Shown piece by piece: positions 56,123 to 63,545 of a stretch of 64,000 nucleotides of DNA. This DNA is from Rhodobacterales bacterium LSUCC0387. GTDB taxonomy: Bacteria; Pseudomonadota; Alphaproteobacteria; Rhodobacterales; Rhodobacteraceae. Made by a program: the position numbers and the translations under genes. The notes beneath the pieces were generated by a model. That model had not been told where the DNA came from and did not search any database. It was given only the letters and a program-made list of their open reading frames with translations. Within the stretch, counting starts at the first letter, position 1; every line of letters begins with the position of its first letter. The stretch is taken from the NCBI GenBank assembly GCA_015689775.1, contig WVSR01000001.1:807501-871500 (forward strand), written 5' to 3'.

Positions 56123-56599
56123 ATGAGCAACCTTCGCACAGTGCAAGGGCCAATACGGGTTGAGGGGGCATCCAAACAGGATCCGCGCTCGCAATTCGCG
56201 GCCCTGTGTTTTCGCCGCAAGAAAAAGGGCGTTGAGATTTTGTTGATCTCCTCGCGTGACAGTGAGCGGTGGATTATCCCCAAAGGATGGCCCATGGACG
56301 GCAAAACCCCTGCCGAAACAGCAGGCCTAGAGGCATGGGAAGAAGCAGGTGTGTGCGGCACGACCCTAGACCTTTGTGTGGGGCTTTATTCTTATTCAAA
56401 AGAGATTGACGGAGTTGAAACCGTGCCTTGTATTGTGTCCGTTTTTCCTGTTGAGGTGAAATCCTTGATGGATAAATATCCGGAAGTGGGGGAACGGCGA
56501 CGTAAATGGTTTTCTGCCAAAAAGGCCGCATCAAAGGTGCGGGAACCTGACCTTAAAGCGATCCTCAAAGGGTTTTTGCCACCGCCACCCGCTGCCTGA
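56123..56599 (+). CDS. NUDIX hydrolase with degenerate box
   Basis: A 158-residue NUDIX protein of the group with RWIIPKGWPMDGKTPAETAG, related to diphosphoinositol-polyphosphate phosphohydrolases and Ap-n-A hydrolases. The Nudix helix reads AGLEAWEEAGV: the R before the first catalytic glutamate is L, and the G-x5-E spacing is lost (G-x5-K). The EE pair that binds metal remains. The ATG at 56123 is preferred to a GTG at 56111. Gene next to a DUF1178 gene. Whether it is active on nucleotides, or a different pyrophosphate, is open. Confidence 0.85.
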   Translation: MSNLRTVQGPIRVEGASKQDPRSQFAALCFRRKKKGVEILLISSRDSERWIIPKGWPMDGKTPAETAGLEAWEEAGVCGTTLDLCVGLYSYSKEIDGVETVPCIVSVFPVEVKSLMDKYPEVGERRRKWFSAKKAASKVREPDLKAILKGFLPPPPAA

Positions 56600-56683
56600 T
56601 TTTCGACTTGCTGGGGGCGATGTGTAGGATGTAACACTCGTTCCCACTTGCAATCTGACGCTTGCGCTACAGTTAGGTCTTCT

Positions 56684-57148
56684 ATGATTCGATATGAGTT
56701 AAAATGTGCCGAAGGGCACGGGTTTGACAGTTGGTTCCAATCTGCCTCTGCGTTCGACGATCTGTCCGAGCGGGGTCTGTTGTCTTGTGGTGTTTGCGGA
56801 TCTTCCGATGTTTCTAAGGCCATTATGGCCCCCCGTGTTGCTCCAAGCGATGGCGATGGCCCACAAATTGTACACAACGCGTCAATGCCAAGCTCCGCGC
56901 CTGCGAGGACGTTGAGTGCGCCCGATGGTAAGCTTCAGGAAATGATTCAAGCGATGCGCAAACATGTCGAAGAAAATTCGACCTATGTCGGTAAGAATTT
57001 TGTCAAAGAGGCGCGCGCAATCCATGATGGCACCGCGCCCGAGCGGATGATCCACGGCGAGGCTGCCCCAGGCGAAGCCAAAGCCTTGATCGAGGAGGGC
57101 GTGCAAATCGCGCCCTTGCCATTTTTACCGAAGTCGAAGGCAAATTAA
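56684..57148 (+). CDS. DUF1178 protein
   Basis: A 154-residue protein of DUF1178, of unknown role. The ATG at 56684 starts MIRYELKCAEGHGFDSWF; cysteines C8 and the C-G-V-C set in LSCGVCGSSDVSKAIMAPRV look like a zinc ribbon. The rest is a helical basic region with a conserved THEEN-like motif (KHVEENSTYVGKNF) and DGTAPERMIHGEA ending. Typical family length. An upstream frame to 56648 lacks a binding site. Confidence 0.88.
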   Translation: MIRYELKCAEGHGFDSWFQSASAFDDLSERGLLSCGVCGSSDVSKAIMAPRVAPSDGDGPQIVHNASMPSSAPARTLSAPDGKLQEMIQAMRKHVEENSTYVGKNFVKEARAIHDGTAPERMIHGEAAPGEAKALIEEGVQIAPLPFLPKSKAN

Positions 57149-57241
57149 CGCGTCTATTCTGCTTTGATGCGCAAGGCTAGTGGCAGAACAGATAGTGTGC
57201 AGCAGCAAATTTAGGATCATGCCAGACGGTGTGATCGACAC

Positions 57242-57988
57242 CTAGCGCCCCCCTGAGACATCCACAATTGTTCCAGTCACATAGCTTGCATCGTCTGAGA
57301 GTAACCAACTGACAACCTCGGCCACCTCATCAGCTCGTCCAATACGCTGCATCGGTACATTTTTTTTCATTGTGACCAGACGGTCTCCCACTCCTGCGGC
57401 TGCATGAATCTCCGTATCGATCAAGCCAGGGGCCACCGCATTCACTCTGATGCCAGCTGGCCCCAGTTCGCGGGCAAGGCCGACGGTCATAGTGTCAATT
57501 GCTCCTTTTGAGGCTGCGTAATGCACCCATTCGCCCGCGCCACCCAGTTTTGCTGCACGGCTGGACATCAAAACGACAGACCCGCCTTGGGGCATGACTG
57601 CAGTGGTGGCTTTGGTAATCGCAAAGACACCTAAAAGGTTGGTGTCAACAACACGCTTTAAATCGGCCATGGTCAAATCACGGAGCGGCAGGGCAGGGCC
57701 AGTAATGCCTGCGTTTGCAAATAGCGCGATTGGGGCACCAAACCTCGCCATGCATTCTGCAACCACTGCTTCCGCTGCATCTGGGTCAGCCGCATCAGAT
57801 TGTAGTGCCACAACTTGCGCGTCCTGTGCATGAAGGTCTGCACAGAGCGTGTCAGCAGCGGCGGCATTGCTGTGATAGGTAAACAGCACTTGGTACCCAG
57901 CTAGTGACAAGCGGCGAACGGTTGCAGCCCCTATTCCACGTGAGCCGCCCGTGACGATGACTGCGCCTTTTGGATCAGAATGCGACAT
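57242..57988 (-). CDS. SDR-family oxidoreductase 1
   Basis: A 248-residue classical short-chain dehydrogenase: cofactor loop VTGGSRGIG (12-20), NAG motif in FANAGITG, catalytic S142/S143, Y157 and K161 in YAASK. It resembles FabG/3-hydroxyacyl reductases but is not in a fatty-acid cluster. Start at 57986-57988; a GTG one codon earlier is also in frame. It overlaps the BKACE stop by 14 bases, so the two are cotranslated; a 3-hydroxy acid dehydrogenase feeding BKACE is the natural reading. Substrate unknown. First-listed of three minus-strand genes, transcribed last. Confidence 0.88.
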   Translation of the reverse strand: MSHSDPKGAVIVTGGSRGIGAATVRRLSLAGYQVLFTYHSNAAAADTLCADLHAQDAQVVALQSDAADPDAAEAVVAECMARFGAPIALFANAGITGPALPLRDLTMADLKRVVDTNLLGVFAITKATTAVMPQGGSVVLMSSRAAKLGGAGEWVHYAASKGAIDTMTVGLARELGPAGIRVNAVAPGLIDTEIHAAAGVGDRLVTMKKNVPMQRIGRADEVAEVVSWLLSDDASYVTGTIVDVSGGR

Positions 57989-58910
57989 CACCCGCCCCCT
58001 TCAAATCCAGCATCTCGCGCGCTTCGTCAGGCGTTGCCACCTCAAGGCTCAGTCCTTCAAGCAAGGCACGGGCTTTTCTAACTTGGTCGGCATTGCTTTG
58101 TGCCAATTGACCTGGGGCCGCCCAAAGGCTGTCCTCAAGCCCGACACGGATATTCCCCCCTTGTGCAGCGGCTTGGGCCGCCACGGGCAATTGATTGCGT
58201 CCTGCACCCAAAACAGACCACACATAAGTATCCCCAAACAAGCGATCTGCAGTGCGCTTCATGTGCGCGACATCTTCGGGGTGCGCGCCAATTCCACCCA
58301 AGAGGCCAAAGACGGTTTGAACCAAGAAAGGGGACCTGACTAAGCCACGATCCACGAAATGCGCCAAAGTGTAGAGATGGCTTGTGTCATAACATTCAAA
58401 CTCGAACCGCGTGCCGTTTGCATTGCCCGTGCGCAGGATGTGTTCGATATCGGCAAATGTGTTTTTAAAGACAAGGTCGCGGCTGTTTTCGAGATGCTCG
58501 CGCTCCCAGTCATGTTTGAACTCTTTGAAACGGTTCAGCATGGGATACAGTCCGAAATTCATGCTTCCCATATTGAGGGAGGCAACCTCGGGCTTGAGCT
58601 CTGCGGCAGGGCGCATTCGCTCCGCCACGGTCATGTGGGGCGAACCGCCGGTAGTTAAGTTCAACACCGCTGAGGTAGCCTGTTTGAGTTGCGGCAGGAA
58701 TTTGCGGAACATCTCAGGGTCCTGTGTAGGCCGTCCATTTTCAGGATCGCGCGCGTGCAGGTGCAAAATAGCTGCGCCTGCCTCAAAGGCCTTGATCCCG
58801 TCATCGATGATCTCTTGTGGGGTGACAGGAAGGTAGGGCGACATAGATGGGGTATGGATTGCGCCGGTAACCGCGCATGTGATGATCACCTTACGTGAAG
58901 ATTTCTGCAT
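57975..58910 (-). CDS. BKACE (beta-keto acid cleavage enzyme, DUF849)
   Basis: A 311-residue TIM-barrel enzyme of the family that includes 3-keto-5-aminohexanoate cleavage enzyme. It condenses a beta-keto acid with acetyl-CoA and splits it to acetoacetate and an acyl-CoA. Zinc ligands are in AILHLHARDPENGRPTQD (H50, H52, and the R54-D55 pair) and ECYDTSHL; TTGGSPHMTVAERM and GLEDSLWAAPG are also family motifs. The substrate is set by the pocket and cannot be read. It is flanked by two SDR genes on the same strand; the first-overlapping SDR likely makes the beta-keto acid. Confidence 0.9.
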   Translation of the reverse strand: MQKSSRKVIITCAVTGAIHTPSMSPYLPVTPQEIIDDGIKAFEAGAAILHLHARDPENGRPTQDPEMFRKFLPQLKQATSAVLNLTTGGSPHMTVAERMRPAAELKPEVASLNMGSMNFGLYPMLNRFKEFKHDWEREHLENSRDLVFKNTFADIEHILRTGNANGTRFEFECYDTSHLYTLAHFVDRGLVRSPFLVQTVFGLLGGIGAHPEDVAHMKRTADRLFGDTYVWSVLGAGRNQLPVAAQAAAQGGNIRVGLEDSLWAAPGQLAQSNADQVRKARALLEGLSLEVATPDEAREMLDLKGAGDVAF

Positions 58911-58988
58911 TCTAGCGGTTCCCTATTTTAAAAGCTGTTAGCAAGCTTACCTGAGTATTTAAGTTTATTGAACATGATCCGAGCAGGA

Positions 58989-59768
58989 TTAAAGCGTTTC
59001 AACACCACCACAGACGCTTAAAGCTTGACCTGATATGTTGGAGCCCCCGGGAGATGACAAAAATAGACACATTGCTGCAATGTCCTGCGGGCTTACCATT
59101 CGACGTAACGATACTTTGGCCAGATATGTGTTCCGCATTTCTTCAAAGCTTACGCCTGTTTGTTCGGCTCGGGCCGATATCACGCCATCCATGCGGGGTC
59201 CTTGAACTATTCCGGGTAAAATAGCATTGGCGCGCACCCCTTTTGGACCAAGCTCTGCAGCAAGGGATTTAGCCAATCCTACTACGCCCCACTTGGAGGC
59301 TGAATAAGGTGTCCTAAAAGCATAGGGAAGTCGGCCAGCTGCTGACGACATTGCGATAAATAGGCCTTTTGATTTGATTAGTTCATTACTTGATTGGTGA
59401 GCTGCTAGATAGGCTCCTTTCAGGTTGACCTCTAGTGTCTCATCCCAATCCTCTGGTGAGACATCATCAATAGTTGCTGTGGGTCCCGCAATGCCCGAAT
59501 TTGCAATTACCACATCAAGCCCCCCCAAGTTTTGTATCGCTTGTGTAAACAGCTGCTTGGTATCTTCGGAGCTAGCTGAGTTTGCTAGGGTTCCCGTGAT
59601 TGGGCCGCCTATCGCCTCATTGAGGGCATCTGAGTTGATGTCAGAGATATGGACACGAGCGCCGGCTTCTGTGAAACCATCCGTGATGTGTTTGCCTATG
59701 CCGCTGGCTCCAGCAGTTATCAAAACGCGTAAGCCCTTTCGTGGAGTCAAAGATGCGAGTATCGACAT
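58989..59768 (-). CDS. SDR-family oxidoreductase 2
   Basis: A 259-residue short-chain dehydrogenase: ITAGASGIG cofactor loop (17-25), an acid at the end of beta-2 (HISDINSDAL, D43) indicating NAD preference, ANSGIAG, S141/S142, Y155 and K159 in YSASKWG, which is the KduD/dehydrogenase pattern. The C-terminus SNISGQALSVCGGVETL is typical. Lies 78 bases upstream of BKACE on the same strand, in AT-richer DNA. Its substrate is probably a hydroxy acid or sugar acid. Confidence 0.88.
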   Translation of the reverse strand: MSILASLTPRKGLRVLITAGASGIGKHITDGFTEAGARVHISDINSDALNEAIGGPITGTLANSASSEDTKQLFTQAIQNLGGLDVVIANSGIAGPTATIDDVSPEDWDETLEVNLKGAYLAAHQSSNELIKSKGLFIAMSSAAGRLPYAFRTPYSASKWGVVGLAKSLAAELGPKGVRANAILPGIVQGPRMDGVISARAEQTGVSFEEMRNTYLAKVSLRRMVSPQDIAAMCLFLSSPGGSNISGQALSVCGGVETL

Positions 59769-59917
59769 TAGCGGCTACCTCTTTCAGATCTTGTCAGGAT
59801 GCGACTGTGGGCAATTTCTGAGTTGTTGAAAAGAGTCAATTTTTTCCTAACCTTGACAGTTCTGTTTCATCCGCCCCCTATGTTCATAAGATTTTATAAA
59901 ATGAGGCAGGAGATTTT

Positions 59918-60901
59918 ATGAAACAGCGCAGACTTGGTGCAAATGGTCCCATGGTTGGGGCAATTGGTTTGGGATGTATGAGTTTTGCGGGTGTCTTTGG
60001 CGAAACGGATGAGGCAACAAGCCATGCGTGCCTTGATTGCGCTTATGAGATGGGCATCACATTTTTGGACACGGCTAATGTCTACGGAATGGGTAGATCG
60101 GAAACTGTGCTTGGCTCTTGGCTAAAAAAAGCCCGTCGTGATGTTGTGCTTGCTACAAAAGTTGGGATCCAACGTGATGCCAAAGAGCCGGTTAACAACC
60201 GCCCCGACCATATTCGAGCTGAAATAGAAGGATCGCTCAAGCGCCTCGGCGTAGATCAGGTCGCACTATATTATCTGCATCGTCGTGATCCCGCAGTGCC
60301 CTTAGCGGAGGCTGTCGGGGTAATGCAAGATTTGATCCGAGAGGGGAAGATCGGCGGTTACGGTCTATCTGAGGTAGCGCCTTCGACAGTTAGGGAAGCT
60401 CATGCAATTTTACCCCCGCTTGCAGTACAAAGTGAGTATTCACTCTGGTCTCGATTGCCGGAATTGGGGGTAATCCAAAGTTGTGAAGAATTGGATATTA
60501 CCTTTGTGCCGTTTTCGCCTTTGGCGCGCGGCGTCTTTGGCGAAAATTATCCTGATCCGACGCTGATGGCCGAGGGAGACTTGCGCCTTGATATTCCACG
60601 TTTTTCAACTGAGAATTATCCAAAAAACAAAGCGCTGATCAATCGCTTCAAAGAATTGGCAAGGGCCAAATCTGTGCCTGTCTCCGCCTTGGCAATGGCT
60701 TGGGTGCTGCGGCGTGGCGCTGGGTTTGTTCCTATACCTGGAACACGGAGTGCGGCGCATCTAATGGAATGGGTTCGCGCTGATGAGGTCGCCCTTTCCG
60801 ATGCTGATATTGCGCAGATCGAAGCAGTGTTACCTGTGGGATTTGCTTATGGGGATCGCTATTCTTATAATCACATGCGTACGATTGAGCGGTATTGCTA
60901 G
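59918..60901 (+). CDS. Aldo/keto reductase
   Basis: A 327-residue AKR barrel enzyme, NADPH-dependent in most relatives. The catalytic tetrad is complete: D51, Y56, K81 and H121 (FLDTANVYG; ATKVGIQ; YYLHRRDP). The stretch GYGLSEVAPSTVREAHAI and the C-terminal PIPGTRSAAHLMEWVRADEVALS are typical of the AKR13/YajO-like group. GGAG lies five bases before the ATG at 59918. It is divergent from SDR 2 and convergent with the AEC gene (four-base overlap). Role in the island is unknown; a reductase or sugar-acid lactonising dehydrogenase. Confidence 0.9.
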   Translation: MKQRRLGANGPMVGAIGLGCMSFAGVFGETDEATSHACLDCAYEMGITFLDTANVYGMGRSETVLGSWLKKARRDVVLATKVGIQRDAKEPVNNRPDHIRAEIEGSLKRLGVDQVALYYLHRRDPAVPLAEAVGVMQDLIREGKIGGYGLSEVAPSTVREAHAILPPLAVQSEYSLWSRLPELGVIQSCEELDITFVPFSPLARGVFGENYPDPTLMAEGDLRLDIPRFSTENYPKNKALINRFKELARAKSVPVSALAMAWVLRRGAGFVPIPGTRSAAHLMEWVRADEVALSDADIAQIEAVLPVGFAYGDRYSYNHMRTIERYC

Positions 60902-61806
60902 GCCAACCAAGCAAGTGAGATCAGCGAGAGGGTTGATGTCCAGATAATGACCGGGGCGATGGTATCTGTGCGTACTCCGTGCAGCATTGCGAGTGCAAAT
61001 GCCATTGCCCCGGACGGACCCGCTGCGCAAAGGACCACAAGCGTATTCCACTGGGCTGGACGTTCTCCTAGGCTCAAAGCTGCAAATACCAGGGCAGGGA
61101 ACGCTAGAAGTTTTATTCCTGTAAGCATGATGACACTGGTGTTCGGAGTAAGTGAATGGCTTGATAGGATTACGCCAAGTGCGAATAACGTTAGCGGTGC
61201 AGCGGCTGCCCCAGCGAAGTCGAGACCTGTAAGTATTGGTTCCGGCGCTACTACACCCAACAAGTTGGTGACTATCCCCAAAAAAATTGAAATCAACACA
61301 GGGTTGAGTGCTATGCGGCGCATAGATTGGTAAACAGTTGCTTGTGAGTTTGCCATCAAATCAGTTGTTATTATGAAGAAGGCAAACGTAATAGTGGCAT
61401 CCCATGCCACAATTGCGGTAATCGGAAGGGCTGCAGCTTCGCCATAAATTAGATATGAAATCGGCCACATGTATAACAAAGTGTTTACGAAAATCATGGC
61501 CATTGAGAGCAGCCAGGCCTCAAGCTTTTCACGACCTAAAACGATCCGGCAAATGAAAAAAGTAATGCTAAATATGACTATTTGGCAAATTGCATAAAGA
61601 CCGATTGCGTCGAATTGAAAGGCATGCCAATCGAGCATATTAGTCAAGGGAAACAGAAGTGCAGGCTGTAGAAGAAATGCTACACGGTTAAGGGTTTTCG
61701 CATCCGGAACACTGACTAATTTGCCCCTGCCAAGTGTAAAGCCCAGTGCCATCATAGCAAAGACTGGTAGAATGTCATGTGTCAGAACATGCAGCATCGC
61801 GAGCAT
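60898..61806 (-). CDS. AEC-family (auxin efflux carrier-like) transporter
   Basis: A 302-residue inner-membrane protein of the AEC family, related to malonate/malate carriers such as MdcF. Around ten hydrophobic helices are seen, in two five-helix halves, with the central motif NPVLISIFLGIVTNLLG and a C-terminal stretch AAGPSGAMAFALAMLHG. Low-GC codon use compared with its neighbours. It follows PhyH by 30 bases on the same strand, so is part of the GntR-PhyH-AEC transcript. Substrate likely an organic or hydroxy acid; direction unknown. Confidence 0.87.
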   Translation of the reverse strand: MLAMLHVLTHDILPVFAMMALGFTLGRGKLVSVPDAKTLNRVAFLLQPALLFPLTNMLDWHAFQFDAIGLYAICQIVIFSITFFICRIVLGREKLEAWLLSMAMIFVNTLLYMWPISYLIYGEAAALPITAIVAWDATITFAFFIITTDLMANSQATVYQSMRRIALNPVLISIFLGIVTNLLGVVAPEPILTGLDFAGAAAAPLTLFALGVILSSHSLTPNTSVIMLTGIKLLAFPALVFAALSLGERPAQWNTLVVLCAAGPSGAMAFALAMLHGVRTDTIAPVIIWTSTLSLISLAWLA

Positions 61807-61836
61807 GGGGAAGGCTCTTTCTAAATTATGGGGGTC

Positions 61837-62715
61837 TTAGGCGTAGATGCCTTTTTGCGATTTTGCGCCTGCCATCATCGCTTTGGCGCGCCACTGCCTA
61901 ATTTCGTCATAAAGATCAATTGCGCGAGACTCAAACAGAGTTTGTGGCGCGGTGTAATGGATGAACTTGCCCACCCGGTCGATGCCACGCGCTAGCATAG
62001 CAAAATCCTGATCGGCCATGTTTTGCGCCACTTTGGGCGTGACATAACGCACTACAACCGCGATCCGCCGATCATCTGAGATATTTGGGCCAGAGCCATG
62101 AATGGTCAGGCCGTGATGTAGTGACATTTGTCCCGGCATCAGCTCAATGGCAGTTTTGTCTGTCTCGGCCACATCGACCGCAATCTCTTGGCCGCGCGAC
62201 AAAAGGTTTTTTTCATTGAACGTGTCGGTATGGGGCAGAATTTCAGATTTATGGCTGCCTTTGACGAAATCCATACAGCCACTTGCCCGTGTCGCAGGCG
62301 AAAGGGCTATCCAAGCCGTGACCATCTCAGAGGTGGTGCCCATTCCCCAATAGGTCAGGTCTTGATGCATGGAGACATATTGATCGCTTTGTGCGTTTTT
62401 AATGAAGAACTCAGCACTATAGATTAAAATATCGGGCCCAAGGACGCCTTCGATCACGTCTAAGACCTGTGGCTTGGTCGCTATCTCATGGACAAAGGGC
62501 ATCACCAGCTGCGCGTTGACGCGTTTATAGGTGTTGAGGGGCAGGGGCAAATCACCGTCTAGCCAATCGCGTTCGACCCATTCGAGTTGAGTCCGATAGG
62601 TTTGTGCCTCATCGCGTGACAGAACATCTATTGGAAAGAGGAACCCATCCTCCCAATAGCGCTCGATCATATCTGGGGCGAGATGGCTTCCGTTGCGCAC
62701 GACAGGTTCTTGCAT
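61837..62715 (-). CDS. PhyH-family Fe(II)/2-oxoglutarate dioxygenase
   Basis: A 292-residue dioxygenase of the phytanoyl-CoA hydroxylase family. The iron ligands are H117 and D119 (VSMHQDLTYW) and a distal histidine, H206 (or H201) in LHHGLTIHGSGPN; the 2-oxoglutarate arginine is R217 or R223 in RRIAVVVRY. The family includes EctD and several small-molecule hydroxylases; the substrate is unknown. It overlaps the GntR stop by one base (TAATG), so is coupled to it. Compare its usual GC with the lower-GC AEC gene downstream. Confidence 0.88.
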   Translation of the reverse strand: MQEPVVRNGSHLAPDMIERYWEDGFLFPIDVLSRDEAQTYRTQLEWVERDWLDGDLPLPLNTYKRVNAQLVMPFVHEIATKPQVLDVIEGVLGPDILIYSAEFFIKNAQSDQYVSMHQDLTYWGMGTTSEMVTAWIALSPATRASGCMDFVKGSHKSEILPHTDTFNEKNLLSRGQEIAVDVAETDKTAIELMPGQMSLHHGLTIHGSGPNISDDRRIAVVVRYVTPKVAQNMADQDFAMLARGIDRVGKFIHYTAPQTLFESRAIDLYDEIRQWRAKAMMAGAKSQKGIYA

Positions 62716-63461
62716 TAGAGCATCCTCTTTTCTGGTAATCCAAGGGGCAGAGATGCCTCGCTTGGGTCGTCATCTTCGAAATAGGTTTCATGCTCGGCCC
62801 GAATACGGATCAGTTGATCATGAATCCGTGAGAGATGCGCGCGCATTATATCTGCCGCGCCATCAGGATCACGATCAGCCAAGGCGCGGGTCAGCGCGAT
62901 ATGATCATCCCATGCCGTTTGCGATGAAAACGCCAAGGATAGCATTCTGACCCGATCCATATGGCCCTTATTCTCGGCGATCAGATCCCACGTAAATTCC
63001 AAACCCGCCCGCAAACAGATTTCCCGGTGGAAAGCGTCATCAGCGGCATGAAACCGCAGCTTGTCGCCCGCGTTTTTGGCGGCGGATTGCTCTGCGATAA
63101 GCCCTTCCAACGCATGAATATCTTCGGGTTCAAGCTCTGTGGCGGCATGACGCACAGCTTCAGCCTCTAGGGCGATGCGAATGAATTGGGCTTGCATCAC
63201 CGCCCGGGTGGAGATCAACGATACCAATGTGGCGCGTTGCGGGCGGATCAGCAGGAAGCCCATTTTCGAAAGCCTGTAGAACGCATCGCGCACGGGTTGA
63301 CGGGAGACTTCAAACCGTTTTGCGATCTCAGCTTCTGACAGCTTCTCACCGGGTTTCAGGTCAAGGTTGAGCACTTGTTTGTGCAACTCCCCATAGACCA
63401 AATCCGCGATCGCAGGGCGGGCGGTTCGGTCAAGCGATATGAGTGGCATATCTTGGGTCAT
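62715..63461 (-). CDS. GntR-family regulator with FCD domain
   Basis: A 248-residue FadR-like regulator. Winged HTH at 20-75 (KLSEAEIAKRFEVSRQPVRDAFYRLSKMGFLLIRPQRATLVSLIS) followed by an all-helical FCD ligand domain with metal-type residues (HAADDAFHREICLRAG; DHIALTRALADRD; HLSRIHDQLIRI). FCD regulators mostly sense hydroxy- or sugar-acid ligands. Divergent from uxaC over 84 bases that hold a palindrome, so likely controls uxaC and the PhyH transcript. Its stop overlaps the PhyH ATG. Confidence 0.92.
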   Translation of the reverse strand: MTQDMPLISLDRTARPAIADLVYGELHKQVLNLDLKPGEKLSEAEIAKRFEVSRQPVRDAFYRLSKMGFLLIRPQRATLVSLISTRAVMQAQFIRIALEAEAVRHAATELEPEDIHALEGLIAEQSAAKNAGDKLRFHAADDAFHREICLRAGLEFTWDLIAENKGHMDRVRMLSLAFSSQTAWDDHIALTRALADRDPDGAADIMRAHLSRIHDQLIRIRAEHETYFEDDDPSEASLPLGLPEKRML

Positions 63462-63495
63462 TTCAGCATCAATCCCTGACTGATTGACCCAGGTT

Positions 63496-63509
63496 ATATA
63501 CTAGCATAT
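63496..63509. promoter_or_regulatory. Candidate GntR/FCD operator between the regulator and uxaC
   Basis: ATATACTAGCATAT is a 14-base palindrome with one mismatched pair, midway between the divergent starts (35 bases from the GntR ATG and 37 from uxaC). FCD-type regulators often bind such TA-centred palindromes near their own gene. Confidence 0.5.
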
Positions 63510-63545
63510 CAGTTTGCAAGAAAATTAACCGAAAAGGGGCAGCTT

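Noticed and set aside
59853-59884. TTGACA and TATGTT as the promoter of the aldo/keto reductase
   Set aside because: The spacing is 20 bases, too long for a standard promoter; the TTGACA alone is not evidence enough.
59901-59920. Six-codon micro-frame ATG...TGA overlapping the aldo/keto reductase start
   Set aside because: It contains the reductase's own GGAG and has no independent binding site, so chance is likely.
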